A stretch of 64,000 bases of DNA from Papilionanthe hookeriana x Papilionanthe teres (Eukaryota; Streptophyta; Magnoliopsida; Asparagales; Orchidaceae). Within the stretch, counting starts at the first letter, position 1. The number at the start of each line of letters is the position of its first letter. Made by a program: the position numbers and the translations under genes. The stretch lies in contig CM040423.1 of NCBI GenBank assembly GCA_022702705.1, forward strand, positions 115,625,738 to 115,689,737, read 5' to 3'. Shown here piece after piece: positions 34,862 through 44,764 of this stretch. Below the pieces are notes generated by a model. The model ran no database searches, was not told the origin of the DNA, and saw only the letters and a list, made by a program, of their open reading frames with translations.

Positions 34862-36022
34862 CTACTCTTCATCCTCATCATCATCATCATCCTGCTCGTT
34901 CCAATCCCTGGATGGCACATAAGGTATGTAGAATGGATGAGGGGGCATCTCAGCACTCTGATCACCTCTAATCAGTCAATGCAAATATTTTTGATAACTC
35001 TCCTCATATTCATCATGTTTTACAATATATCTCTCCACATTATCAATCTTACCATCCATATCTTTCATATGCTCTCGAGTAAGACTCACTTTCTTCAAAA
35101 TTTTTCTTAACAAACTAGTCTGTAAATATGTAGATGATGAAGCACATGAAGTAGTAGCATGAGACGTAGATGCAGCAGAAGCAGAAGCAGTAGAAGCCCT
35201 ACCAAATCCTCCTCTCCAACCAAACTCAGAATGTACAGTGTAAGCACCAACGTTGACACTGGTAATTGGTCTCAATGGCTGAAGTACCTCTTCCCAGGTT
35301 TCAAACTTAACTTTAGATTGTTCACATAATGAATGAATCAAGGAAGGAAATCCCATACCTGCAGTAGTGGTTGCTCTAGCACAGTTTAAAACATAATCAT
35401 AAATTATACCTCCAATGTCAATAGGCTTCCCTTACTGAATGCAATGGTTCAACACAGCTCTTTCTCTCATTACTTCACTAGTATGACTCGAAGGTAACAA
35501 TTTAGATGAGATAAAATAATGCCACGCCTTAGAAGTGGCATTCAATTTGGAAGCAGGAAAGTTCACTCTTCTATCATTTGTTATTTTCCATAATCCTCTT
35601 CCATCACCGAAATTCCATGATCTCATCTAATTCCCTTCCGTAGGATGATAGTTAGAATAAAAACGTAATATGTCGTGAGGTAGTCCATAAAAAGTGTTGA
35701 TTGCCTCAGAAGAAAAGTTCACCTCATGCCTCCTAACCATCACTTGATTCTCTTATGCAGCAGGTAAATTTGCATAAAATTCTCTGACCAGAGAAACAAC
35801 AGCAATAGCAGAGAAGAAATAGTAATTCTCCTAGTTCCTTCTAGCAATCATATCTTTAATTACTTCTCGTGGCTTACTAAATACATGCTCAGGAATCAAT
35901 TTACGTGACTGCAGTGCATCAACATATCGTTCCTCAGCCCTCGCGCTAACAAATTTATCAGAATCAAATCTGGTCTTTTCTCTCACACGCTTTGACTTTG
36001 GAGCCATCTCTAAAAAATTCAC
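34862..36022 (-). pseudogene. Athila env-like ORF (plant transposon protein domain)
   Basis: Located after integrase, where Athila elements carry an env-like ORF. The frame starts near 36022 with APKSKRVREKTRFDSDKFVS and AEERYVDALQSRKLIPE, then continues through frames with VREFYANLP, INTFYGLPHDILRFYSNY (about 35700), 35626-35432 (WHYFISSKLLPSSHTSEV) and 35356-34976 (GMGFPSLIHSLCEQS, TWEEVLQPLRPI). These fit the putative plant transposon protein domain found in such ORFs. The last part has Ala/Ser/Thr repeats and a coiled-coil-like tail. At least three stops or shifts break it. Function in the element is unknown; I see no clear membrane segment. Confidence 0.75.
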
Positions 36023-36991
36023 GAAAAATTCACCATAAATTTCAAAATCAAACTAAATTTGCTAAATTATCTTCCAAAAGATATTTTCACTAAATCCAAG
36101 CAATTTCTCAAGTTTTTCCTCAAATTTTCACCATGAATATTGATTTTAAGATTTTCCAAAATGTACTCAAAATACATGGTGAAAAGAAAAATTTTTTGCT
36201 TAGGAGTAGTGCTCTTACCTCAAGGAATCCAAATCTAACAATTTTTGTTGAGATCGACTCTTAAATGATCCACAATCTGATGCCCTAGGCATCTATTTCT
36301 CGATAAACCGAAGGTTGAAGACGATGGCGTGGTTCAAAATTGCCAATTTTCGGGTTTTTAACTGCAAGGAACAAATTTTTGCAAACTGGTGCCTAAGCAC
36401 GAACTCCTCAGTGCTTAGCCGCGAAATCTTGTGCTTAAGCGCCGGCACTCTGGCGCTTAATCGCCAGTACCCTGATTTTCATAATTAAGGTATATGTACT
36501 AAATCACTTTGTTAATCACCCCAAATTACTCCAGAATAATTATTTCTCCCCACATAAATCTCCCAATATTACAAATCAAAATTTAAAATCCATTGATTCA
36601 ACAAAAATTTCACACAAACACAAACTTATATTAAAAAAACATAACACTTGATACAATTCTAGAATTTCTATCCACACATAAAGGATGAAATTCTCTAAAT
36701 TCAAGAGACTTTAATCTCAAAATCATAAGTATACATCTCTAGGATGTAACCATCACATCATCAGGCTTAGTGAATACTTAAATATAAACACTAAACACAC
36801 CAAACATAACAAACATGAACACTAAACATAACACATAAGAACACCAAACAAATAAGAATAAAGCACTCTTATTTCCATTCTCCATTAGGCAGATTATATC
36901 CCGAACCATTATGATTCTCATTTGACCCTTCTGGAATATAAATCTGATAAAATGGGCGATAATTGTTCATTCTTACATCTTCTTCTTCAAT
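36023..36991 (-). other. Athila spacer with GC-rich hairpins
   Basis: No ORF. Two hairpins (36391-36420, stem 9 of 10; 36435-36460, perfect 9-bp stem with 8-nt loop) stand out in AT-rich DNA. Confidence 0.6.
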
Positions 36992-37285
36992 CTATTTATT
37001 CTTCAGAAACATCACCTTATCCTCTTCTTCCACGTACCTTGAATGACTGAATTGCATCTTGAGTTGCCATCCCATGTGCTCCAAATGCAGATTACTTTCA
37101 TGGATTTTTGCTTCCATCGAAGTCACTCGGGCTTCAATTTTTTCAATCATTTCAACGAATCCCTCGAATACTAACAATGAGATATCCATTGAATAACTCT
37201 TTAAGACTATCACTAACGAACTTACTCTTGTCAGAATCTTGCTTCTTCTTAATCTTATTCTCTCAAGAAGACATGATGCACACAA
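36992..37285 (-). CDS. Small coiled-coil-like ORF in the Athila 3' region
   Basis: 97 codons with a heptad-like stretch FEGFVEMIEKIEARVTSMEA and charged C-terminus. It lies between integrase and the env-like ORF, the place where Athila copies often carry short, poorly conserved frames. I cannot assign a function. The start codon is not certain; it may be part of a degraded longer ORF. Confidence 0.3.
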   Translation of the reverse strand: MCASCLLERIRLRRSKILTRVSSLVIVLKSYSMDISLLVFEGFVEMIEKIEARVTSMEAKIHESNLHLEHMGWQLKMQFSHSRYVEEEDKVMFLKNK

Positions 37286-37767
37286 AACACTCTTCTTAAG
37301 ACTCAGAAATGAAAAAAAAAAAAACTTGGGGCAAGTGTTTCTCTTAAATCAGATCCTTTTTATAGACTTGGGAAGTGCTAAAACAGCCACAAGACGTTTT
37401 AAAACACCAAAATAACTTCCAAAACTACTCCCCCATGATCTAGGCATCTAGAACCACATTTTTCACATTTTTTATAACTGTGGCGCCTAAGCGCCAACCA
37501 GTCGGCGCTTAGTCGCCAATGCTCAATTTAGCACAGGCCTGCTAAGTGTCCAAATTTTCATTCTGACTCCTCTAAGTCATTAAATAAGGTCAAATAAACT
37601 CTAATATAGTTTAAAAACTCCAAATTACTACCACTAAAAACATAAAAACAAACCAAACCAAGCAAACAAAGCACACTAAACAAACATTAAGCAAAGAACA
37701 CCGATAATTATGGGTTGCCTCCCACAAAGCGCTTGTTTTAACGTCTTCGACTCGACATACCCGTAAC
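37286..37767 (-). other. Athila post-integrase spacer
   Basis: No ORF. It begins (minus strand) with the segment GCGCTTTGTGGGAGGCAACC (37733-37714), which is typical downstream of Athila pol. A 15-bp stem (14 of 15) lies at 37481-37518. Confidence 0.6.
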
Positions 37768-38251
37768 TCATTCCGAGTGACCCAACATCAAATTATTATC
37801 GGATTTAGATTTATTGATTGAAAAATATGGTTTAAGTCTAAGTCCGTTAACTTTAAATATTTTTCCAATCTTAGGATCTTGAATATCTACAGCTCCATAA
37901 GAATAAACTTTTATCACAATAAATGAACCCATACACCTGGACTTAAGTTTTCCAAAAAATATTCTCAATCTAGCATTATACAGTGAAACTTTTTGTCCTG
38001 GTACAAGATTTTTAGTACGAGTCTTCCTATCATATCATAACTTCATCATTTCCTTATAAATCTTAGCATTTTCACAAGATTCATTCCTTATTTCTTCAAG
38101 CTCATTCAATTGCAATAATCTCTTTTCAGTAACATCTTTCAAATTATAATTGAACTCTTTAATAGCCTAATAAGCTTTACTCTCAAGTACAAAAGGTAAA
38201 TGACAACCTTTTCCAAAAATCATCCTATATGGAGACATTCCTATAGGTGTT
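37768..38251 (-). pseudogene. Athila integrase, C-terminal part
   Basis: On the minus strand the reading starts with MSPYRMIFGKGCHLP at about 38238, then ELEEIRNES and finally FFGKLKSRCMGSFIVIKVYSYGAVDIQDPKI (frame 37968-37768), the C-terminal DNA-binding part of Athila integrase. It is separated from the catalytic core by solo LTR B; the duplication GTGTT is at 38247-38251. Two frame changes occur within it. Confidence 0.85.
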
Positions 38252-39878
38252 TGACAGCGACTTTATATATGCTTAAAAATGCAAGAATTTATGAATTCAG
38301 ATTTATATATTTATAATGATTTAATAAAGTCACAAATTCAACACAAGTATACGTATCGTATCAAGTAATACAGGGTTCTAATGGAGTCCTGGTTATTGAT
38401 CTCACAGGGAAGGCAATGTTTTTTAAATCAGATAATATAACACTAATATCCAATACCAACTATAACAATTGCTCAAGTGAACTACAACTAGTGAATGTAA
38501 AGTACGGTAATAAATAAAGCTACTACAATTACTTCTACTTACTATACTAATTTACCTAACACACACTAACTTATGTGATTTATAAGATACTTCTATGTGA
38601 AACGTGTCTTCCTTCCTGCATAAAGATTATGATGTGTGAATGATGAAGAATGGTAATTTTCTGTATTGTGCCAAATAGAAGCATATTTGCTTATTTACCC
38701 TTAAAAGAGTACCTCCTCTTCCAAGCATGTAAAGAACATTGACATATCTTAAGTTTAGTCACTAAATCTAAGGCTAGGCTAGGAGGATACCGACTCTCAC
38801 TACGGAGCTCCCTCTCACCCTTCACCCAAAGGCTAACCATAGGCTTTAGTTACCAATCTTAGGACCAAATTGGGGATCCCATTCTGTCACCATGAAACCT
38901 CCAATTTGATCCAAACTCATTTCCCTATTTATTTGCACTTAATCCCCATGAACTACGCAATTCATTCACGGACATTGAATGGGTTCTTCATTCTTGTTGT
39001 AGAACATTCAATTCTTTTGGAATTAATGTTCCTCAACATATTTTAACAAATCAATTGGCCGGATTGAAAAGTAAATTAAGTTCCAAATGAAAGGGCCATC
39101 ACGACTTTTATAACACTTTAAGGGCACATCAATTCCACATCACCACATCATCACTACTTTATGGAAGAAGAAAGGCAAATGAAACTACTCACAAATCATG
39201 GAGAAGATACAATAAAACATGGATTTTATATATAAAAGAAGAGTCATACAAACCACAATAGCAAATACAACTTATCTCCTTCTCTTCCCCAAGCAAATTC
39301 CTTCAAAGTTCCCTTGATTCTTTTTCTATTCCTTGCAACACTTGATTTCCTCCTTGGAACAAAGATGAAGAAGCAATCTCTCACTTTACTCCCTCTTCTC
39401 CCCTCCTTAGAGAAGAATCTCTCTTCAAATCACAAACCCTAACTCTCACTCACACTTTCCTTACACTCTCTACAGTAATCCTCTTCTCCTTTTTCATTTT
39501 GAACACTTAATTTTTTGTTAGAAATGAATTCCCCAAGAGCTTCTTCAAGCACCTCTTCAAACATCCACCAAAAATCTTCAATTTGAAATGAACCAACATA
39601 GGGCGCCGTCGGGGCCCGATAGTGGCGCCGGCGGCGCCCTATACTGCCAATAATTGCTGAAGTTTCTGGAAGAGGGCGCTGGTGGCGCCAGAAGCTGTTT
39701 TTCTCCAAATTGCTCCATTTTGCTCCAAATTTGTTCCTTTTTTGCATCTTTTCACTCCAATCACCTATAATCATCATACCTGCAACAAATCATGAAAAAC
39801 ACCTTCCTTTAAAGTGCAATATCACCAAAAATAGGTAAAAAATATATAGCTAAAAGAGTATATATTTTTGGTGCATCA
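38252..39878 (-). mobile_element. Solo LTR B, Athila-like family 2 (1627 bp)
   Basis: On the minus strand it starts TGATGCACC and ends GTCGCTGTCA, flanked by perfect 5-bp duplications GTGTT (38247-38251 and 39879-39883). It is the inverted counterpart of solo LTR A. It interrupts the integrase of the Athila-type element. An antisense-side frame at 39777-39439 is part of the LTR. Confidence 0.95.
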
Positions 39879-39883
39879 GTGTT

Positions 39884-40560
39884 CTGTAAGCAGTCCTATA
39901 GGCCCACGAAAGCATAATCCAATTTGATTGACCAATCCTTTCTATTTGGATTAACAGTTTTTTCTAATATTCTTTTAATTTCATGATTGGATATTTCAAC
40001 CAAACCACTTGTCTGCGGATGATAAGTAGTAGCAATGCGATGATTAATATGATATTTCTTTGCTAACTTTCCAATAATCACATTTCTAAAATGACTTCCC
40101 CCATCAATTATGATTACTCTTGGTATTCCAAATCTGCAAAATATATTCTTTTCTAAAAATTTTGCAACACTTTGAGCATCACATCGAGGTAAAGCAATAG
40201 CTTCAATCCATTTGGAAATAGAGTCTACTGCTATCAAAATATAAACATTTCCGAAAGATGGTGTAAATGGTCCCATAAAATCTAGTCCCCAAACATCAAA
40301 TATTTCAACTTCCAACATATAATTGAGAGGCATCTCATTTCTTCTAGAAATATTGCCTACACGCTGACATCTATCACAATTTTTAATATAAACATTCACA
40401 TCCTTAAAAATTGTAGGCCAATAAATTCCTGATTGTAATATTTTATATGTAGTTTTATCAATTCCAAAATGTCTCCCATAATCAGAATCATGACATTTTT
40501 GAATAATTTCATAAGTCTCTTCCAATGGTACACATCTTCGAATTATAAGATCTTTTCCTT
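39884..40560 (-). pseudogene. Athila integrase, zinc finger and catalytic core
   Basis: Integrase inserts element DNA into the genome. Frame 40525-39896 (209 aa) is open. The zinc finger is partly kept (H at CHDSDYGRHFG; CDRCQR gives the Cys pair). The three catalytic residues are visible: Asp in VWGLDFMGPF, Asp in IIIDGGSHFR and Glu in LVEISNHEIK. The frame is lost a few codons before the insertion of solo LTR B, in the segment reading YAFVGL, by a small insertion or deletion. Its C-terminus continues at 38246-37768 on the other side of the solo LTR. Confidence 0.9.
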
Positions 40561-41309
40561 ATTTATATGAAAATGGGTCATCCCGAAAATAAGTCTTAGC
40601 ATTAGACATAAATTTCTTCTTTTCTTGGTATGTCAAACCATAGGGTATAATATTACTAAAAATAAAGTTTACTATGTCTGCATACCACGGAACACGCCAT
40701 TCTTTAACAGTGAGCAGTTTTTCATCAGGAAAATTTCATTAATTTCTTCAATATCACAGAGAGATTTTTCAATTTCAAGCCTAGACAAATGATCGGCAAT
40801 TTGATTACCAGAACCCTTCCTATCTACTATTTCAAAATTAAATTCTTGCAAAAGAAGAATCCATCTTATCAGTCTCGGTTTTGCATCTTTTTTCTTCATT
40901 AATTATTTAATAGCAGAATGCACAACACATTTTGTTCCAATTAAATATGATCAAAATTTATCAAAGAAAAATACTATATCTAATAACTCTTTCTCAGTAG
41001 TGGTATAATTAATTTAAGCTTCATTAAGAGTTTTACTAGCATAATAAATTACTTTGAAAATTTTATCATATTTCTGACCTAAAACAGCACCAATAGCATA
41101 ATCACTAGCATTACACATTTATTCAAACGGTTTTTCCCAATTTGGTGAAATAATTACAGGTGCAGTGATTAATTTTTCTTTTAATGCTTCAAAGGCTTTT
41201 CGGCAGTCATCATCAAAATTAAAAATTGCATCCTTTTCCAGTAAATGACATAAAGGTTTTGTAATCTTCGAAAAGTCTTTGATGTAACGCCTGTAGCATC
41301 CAGCATGTC
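40561..41309 (-). pseudogene. Athila RNase H and connection region
   Basis: The minus strand reads RRYIKDFSKI, then NASDYAIGAVLGQ (about 41115-41080, RNase H start), TLNEA-stop-INYTTTEKELL, and the C-terminal FNFEIVDRKGSGNQIADHLSR (frame 40899-40672). Several in-frame stops interrupt the domain. It lies between RT and integrase as expected for Ty3/gypsy. Confidence 0.85.
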
Positions 41310-41871
41310 CTAAAAACTTCTAATTCCCCTTACATTGGTTGGGCAAGGTAAATTAGATATAACTTGAAAATTTGCAGGATCTACCTCCAAACCTTTTTCT
41401 GAAATTCGATGTCCCAAAATAATTCCTCCTGCTACCATAAATTGGCATTTTTCCCAATTAAGGACGAAATTAGTTTCTTTACAACATTTTAGAACTTTAG
41501 ATAGATGTTCTAAACACGATTCAAACAAAATTCCAAACACTAAAAATTCATCCATAAAAACTTCAATCCCTTTTTCAATTAAATCACAAAAAATAGCCAT
41601 CATACATCTCTGAAATGTAGCAGAGACATTACATAAACCAAAGGGCATTCCTAAAAGCAAACGTACCATAAGGACTGGTAAACGTAGTTTTCTCTTGATC
41701 CTCAGGAGCAATTTGAATTTGGTGGTACCCAATATATCCATCCAGAAAACAAAAGTAATTATGCCCAGCCAGTCTATCCAACATTTGATCTAGAAAAGGG
41801 AGTGGAAAATGATCTTTCCTTGTGTCAAGGTTTAATTTTATATAATCAATGCATATTCGCCACCCTATAAC
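41310..41871 (-). pseudogene. Athila reverse transcriptase (5' end cut off by the Ogre element)
   Basis: Two overlapping frames (41883-41629 and 41741-41310) give WRICIDYIKLNLDTRKDHFPL, FLDGYIGYHQIQIAPEDQE, MPFGLCNVSATFQRCMMAIF and VFMDEFLVFG. The second catalytic Asp of the usual xxDD box is Glu here. A frameshift lies near 41650-41700. The upstream RT, protease and gag are not in the window: the giant Ogre element inserted at 41872 separates them, so they should lie beyond 64000. Confidence 0.9.
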
Positions 41872-41875
41872 TGTT

Positions 41876-41896
41876 GACCTCATTTTTGATGAGGTC
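41876..41896. other. LTR-terminal hairpin (5' LTR)
   Basis: GACCTCAT/ATGAGGTC stem with 5-nt loop, identical in all three LTR copies. Confidence 0.75.
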
Positions 41897-42398
41897 TTCT
41901 CTTCTTCTTTTTAGTACTTAGGATCTAGCCTTAGGCTTTTCCTTTGACTATCTTAGAGGACTAGAATTGGGATCCACCATCTAGAATTTCAAACCACTTC
42001 TTAACTCTCTGCAAACTCCACAAGCTCGACCGTAGACCCCTAATCACCTGAGGGTTGAAATCAAATGTGGAAGTTTAAAGGATTAGTTCCTATAGGACTC
42101 TTTGGCCTTAGGACTGCCTTGGGTGGCCTGGTCTGGTGAAGGGGCTGACTTACACACACACTACACTCATACACTACACTTTCACACACCTCCTAAAACC
42201 ACACCCATACCTAACTTGACCTCCTGACTCATGTAGGTGATTCACATGGATGGTCCTTAACCCCTAAGCCCTTGGCTAAGAGGGTTAGGAACAACATAGT
42301 GAATGCCTCAAATGAGTCCCTTCATGGCTCATGTGGGCTTGATGTGGCTTCATGGATCAACCAAAATGATTTCATTCCATTCAAATTTACCCAATCTT

Positions 42399-42494
42399 CA
42401 ATTTTCCAAATTTTCAATTTTCCAAATTTTCAATTTTCCAAATTTTCAATTTTCCAAATTTTCAATTTTCCAAATTTTCAATTTTCCAAATTTT
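42399..42494. repeat. Tandem repeat, six copies of a 16-bp unit
   Basis: Unit caattttccaaatttt, six in a row. The 3' LTR has one copy (59990-60010) and the solo LTR has two (around 8875-8910, inverted). Confidence 0.92.
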
Positions 42495-44328
42495 CAATTT
42501 TTGACCCCCGGGACCCTACACCCGCCTAACCTACCCAAAACCCTTGAAACTACCCAAAATTTCCAAAATCACCTAAATTCCCCAAAATTCCCCAAAATCA
42601 ATCCCAAACATTTCCACATCACTCAAATTGATCATCCATACCCAAAAATACCAAAAATTCCAAAAATACCTCCCAATACCCTCCAAATACCCAAAATACC
42701 CCTCTTAACCCAAAATCCCGAAAATTCCCAGAAAATTCCCAGAAAATTCCAGAAAATCCCAAATATTCCCAATTTCATTTTGTTCAACTACACCATGGGC
42801 CAATTTTGTCAATTTACCCTACTTTTGTCAAAACCCCCAATTTGACCCATTTTAACCCAAAGTGAACCCAATGTCAAACCAAACCTATCCAATTGACCCA
42901 AATTCTGGTCCAATTCAATTCTTAACTTCAATTCAACATTTCCAATACCAATCTAGAACAAATCCAAGTCCAATTTGATTGACATTTGGATCCAATTTCA
43001 CTTTTGGCCTTAAAGCCCAATTTGGACCCATGACCCAAACCTAACCCAAACTCACCCAATTCAACTCCAATTAACCCCAAATCTTTTCTAAATCTTCCTT
43101 AGCATCCCCACAAGCAAAAAACTAACATGATTCGCCCAAAATTTAGACCCAAACCCAACTCAAATTCAACCCAAAGCTAAAAAGCCCAATTTTGACCTAA
43201 ACCCAAACTTAACCCAAATGAGCCCAAACCCCAAAATCAAAGCCCAACCAAAGTCAAAACCTCTTTGAAACACTCCCATAAACATTTCTCAACATTAATT
43301 TTACATCAATTTCAACCCTAGCCCAACATTGGCCCAACTTGGCCCACTTGGACCTATATTGGCCCATTCACCAAAAGAACCCAAATTCAACCCAATCCAA
43401 ACCCAAATCACCCCCAATTTGCTTCAAGTCACTCATGACACATCCATGAGCTAAACCCAACAATTATTTGGCCCAAGCCTTTACCAAAATTTCATCCCAA
43501 AATCCATTTTAAAATTCAAAAGCCCACTTTCCTAAAACCATCTTAAAAGCCCATCTAAAACCATTTTAAAAGGCCCAAAATCTACCCTAAAGCCCACATG
43601 ACATCTCCACTTGTCATCCACTTAATAAAAGCCATTACCTAAGTCCTAAATTCATCATCAAATCATTCCAAATCAAGTTTCATACTAATTTCCATCAAAT
43701 TACCAAAAATTCCTAAAATCCATTTTCATGAAATTGACCAAACTTTTTGCCAAGCCAAAGATAAGCCATGCAAGCCAAGGACAAGCCACATGAAGCCATG
43801 GATGGCTTGACATGTGATCAAGCCACTAATGGCAAAAGGAGGAGCCTCTTTTAAGCCCCCTTAAAAAGGTTTTAACCCTTTTAATGCTTCACCTTAATCC
43901 ATGTTTAATCAAAATATTCATGGATGGTGACTTCTCCACCCTTTCCTAGCTGATCCATCTGATCCTCCCTCAGCCCAAATCAGCCATGGGGAGGTGAACC
44001 AAGCCCAAAAGGTGGGTTGACCCATTTGGACCCAAAATGAGCTCATCCCCCATTCCATTTCAATTCAACTCCTTTACACATGTCCATGGCCAATTGACTG
44101 CACAAACCTCCAGCCTCGACCTCCCTGACCTTGAGGGTGACCCGACCTCGGCCGGCCAGCCACCACGACCGCCGGAAACCACCAGGCCGAGAGCTCACAT
44201 GTGAGCCAACTTTGGAATTCTCCTTGCCGAGCCGCCCCATCCCCAGTGGCCATTATAGCTGTTCTTCTCTTGCCAAGAGCAGCTGATCCCAAGCCCTAAC
44301 TCTCCCTGGGAGGCCCTCCACCCTCTCC

Positions 44329-44337
44329 TATTTAAAC
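44329..44337 (+). promoter_or_regulatory. Putative TATA box of the 5' LTR promoter
   Basis: TATTTAAAC in the context CTCTCCTATTTAAACACCAC, conserved in the solo LTR and in the otherwise divergent 3' LTR. Transcription would be expected to begin about 30 bp downstream. Confidence 0.5.
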
Positions 44338-44762
44338 ACCACCCCTCTCCGCCAAGAGAGGTGCTGAAACAAAACCTTAAGGAAACTCTGCCAAAATTGT
44401 TCCAGACTATTCCCCATACACAGAGCACTTGATCCCCTCTGAAATCCCCCTGCCATTTCTTCTCTGTGAGCTCAATTTCAGAGTTGAAATCCAAGCCCAA
44501 AACCAGGACACTTCTCCACAGTGAGCCAATCCCCAAATTGATTGGTTCTAGACCTTCACCAGACCAAGGGAAGGTGTCCACCAGCAAAAGCCCCATCTCC
44601 AGAGCCACCCGGTTGCTCCAGCCCTCCAAGCTTTGTGATCGGGCTTGGTCGAAATCACACCTGAGACAATTCACTGGACCGGGAGACTTCATCCGGAGCT
44701 TGCTGGGATCCAATCGAAGGTGCAACAACCCTCGGATCGAAGCCACACTTCTCCGAGCAAAG

Positions 44763-44764
44763 GT
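44763..44764 (+). promoter_or_regulatory. Putative splice donor in the LTR leader
   Basis: GCAAAG|GTATGG. AAAG|GTA is kept in all three LTRs. A transcript beginning near 44360 would have a leader exon of about 400 nt before this site. Confidence 0.4.

Noticed and set aside
34862..36022. Env-like ORF as a functional envelope protein
   Set aside because: Broken in several places and without visible membrane segments; kept only as a degraded Athila env-like region.
42399..42494. Regular direct repeats, checked as a CRISPR-like array
   Set aside because: Head-to-tail 16-bp units without spacers, in plant LTR DNA; a plain tandem repeat.
42272..42845. Frames rich in Phe-Gln-Ile-Phe-Asn-Phe or Lys-Phe-Ser repeats
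   Set aside because: Translations of the 16-bp tandem repeat and the C/A-rich LTR block, not proteins.
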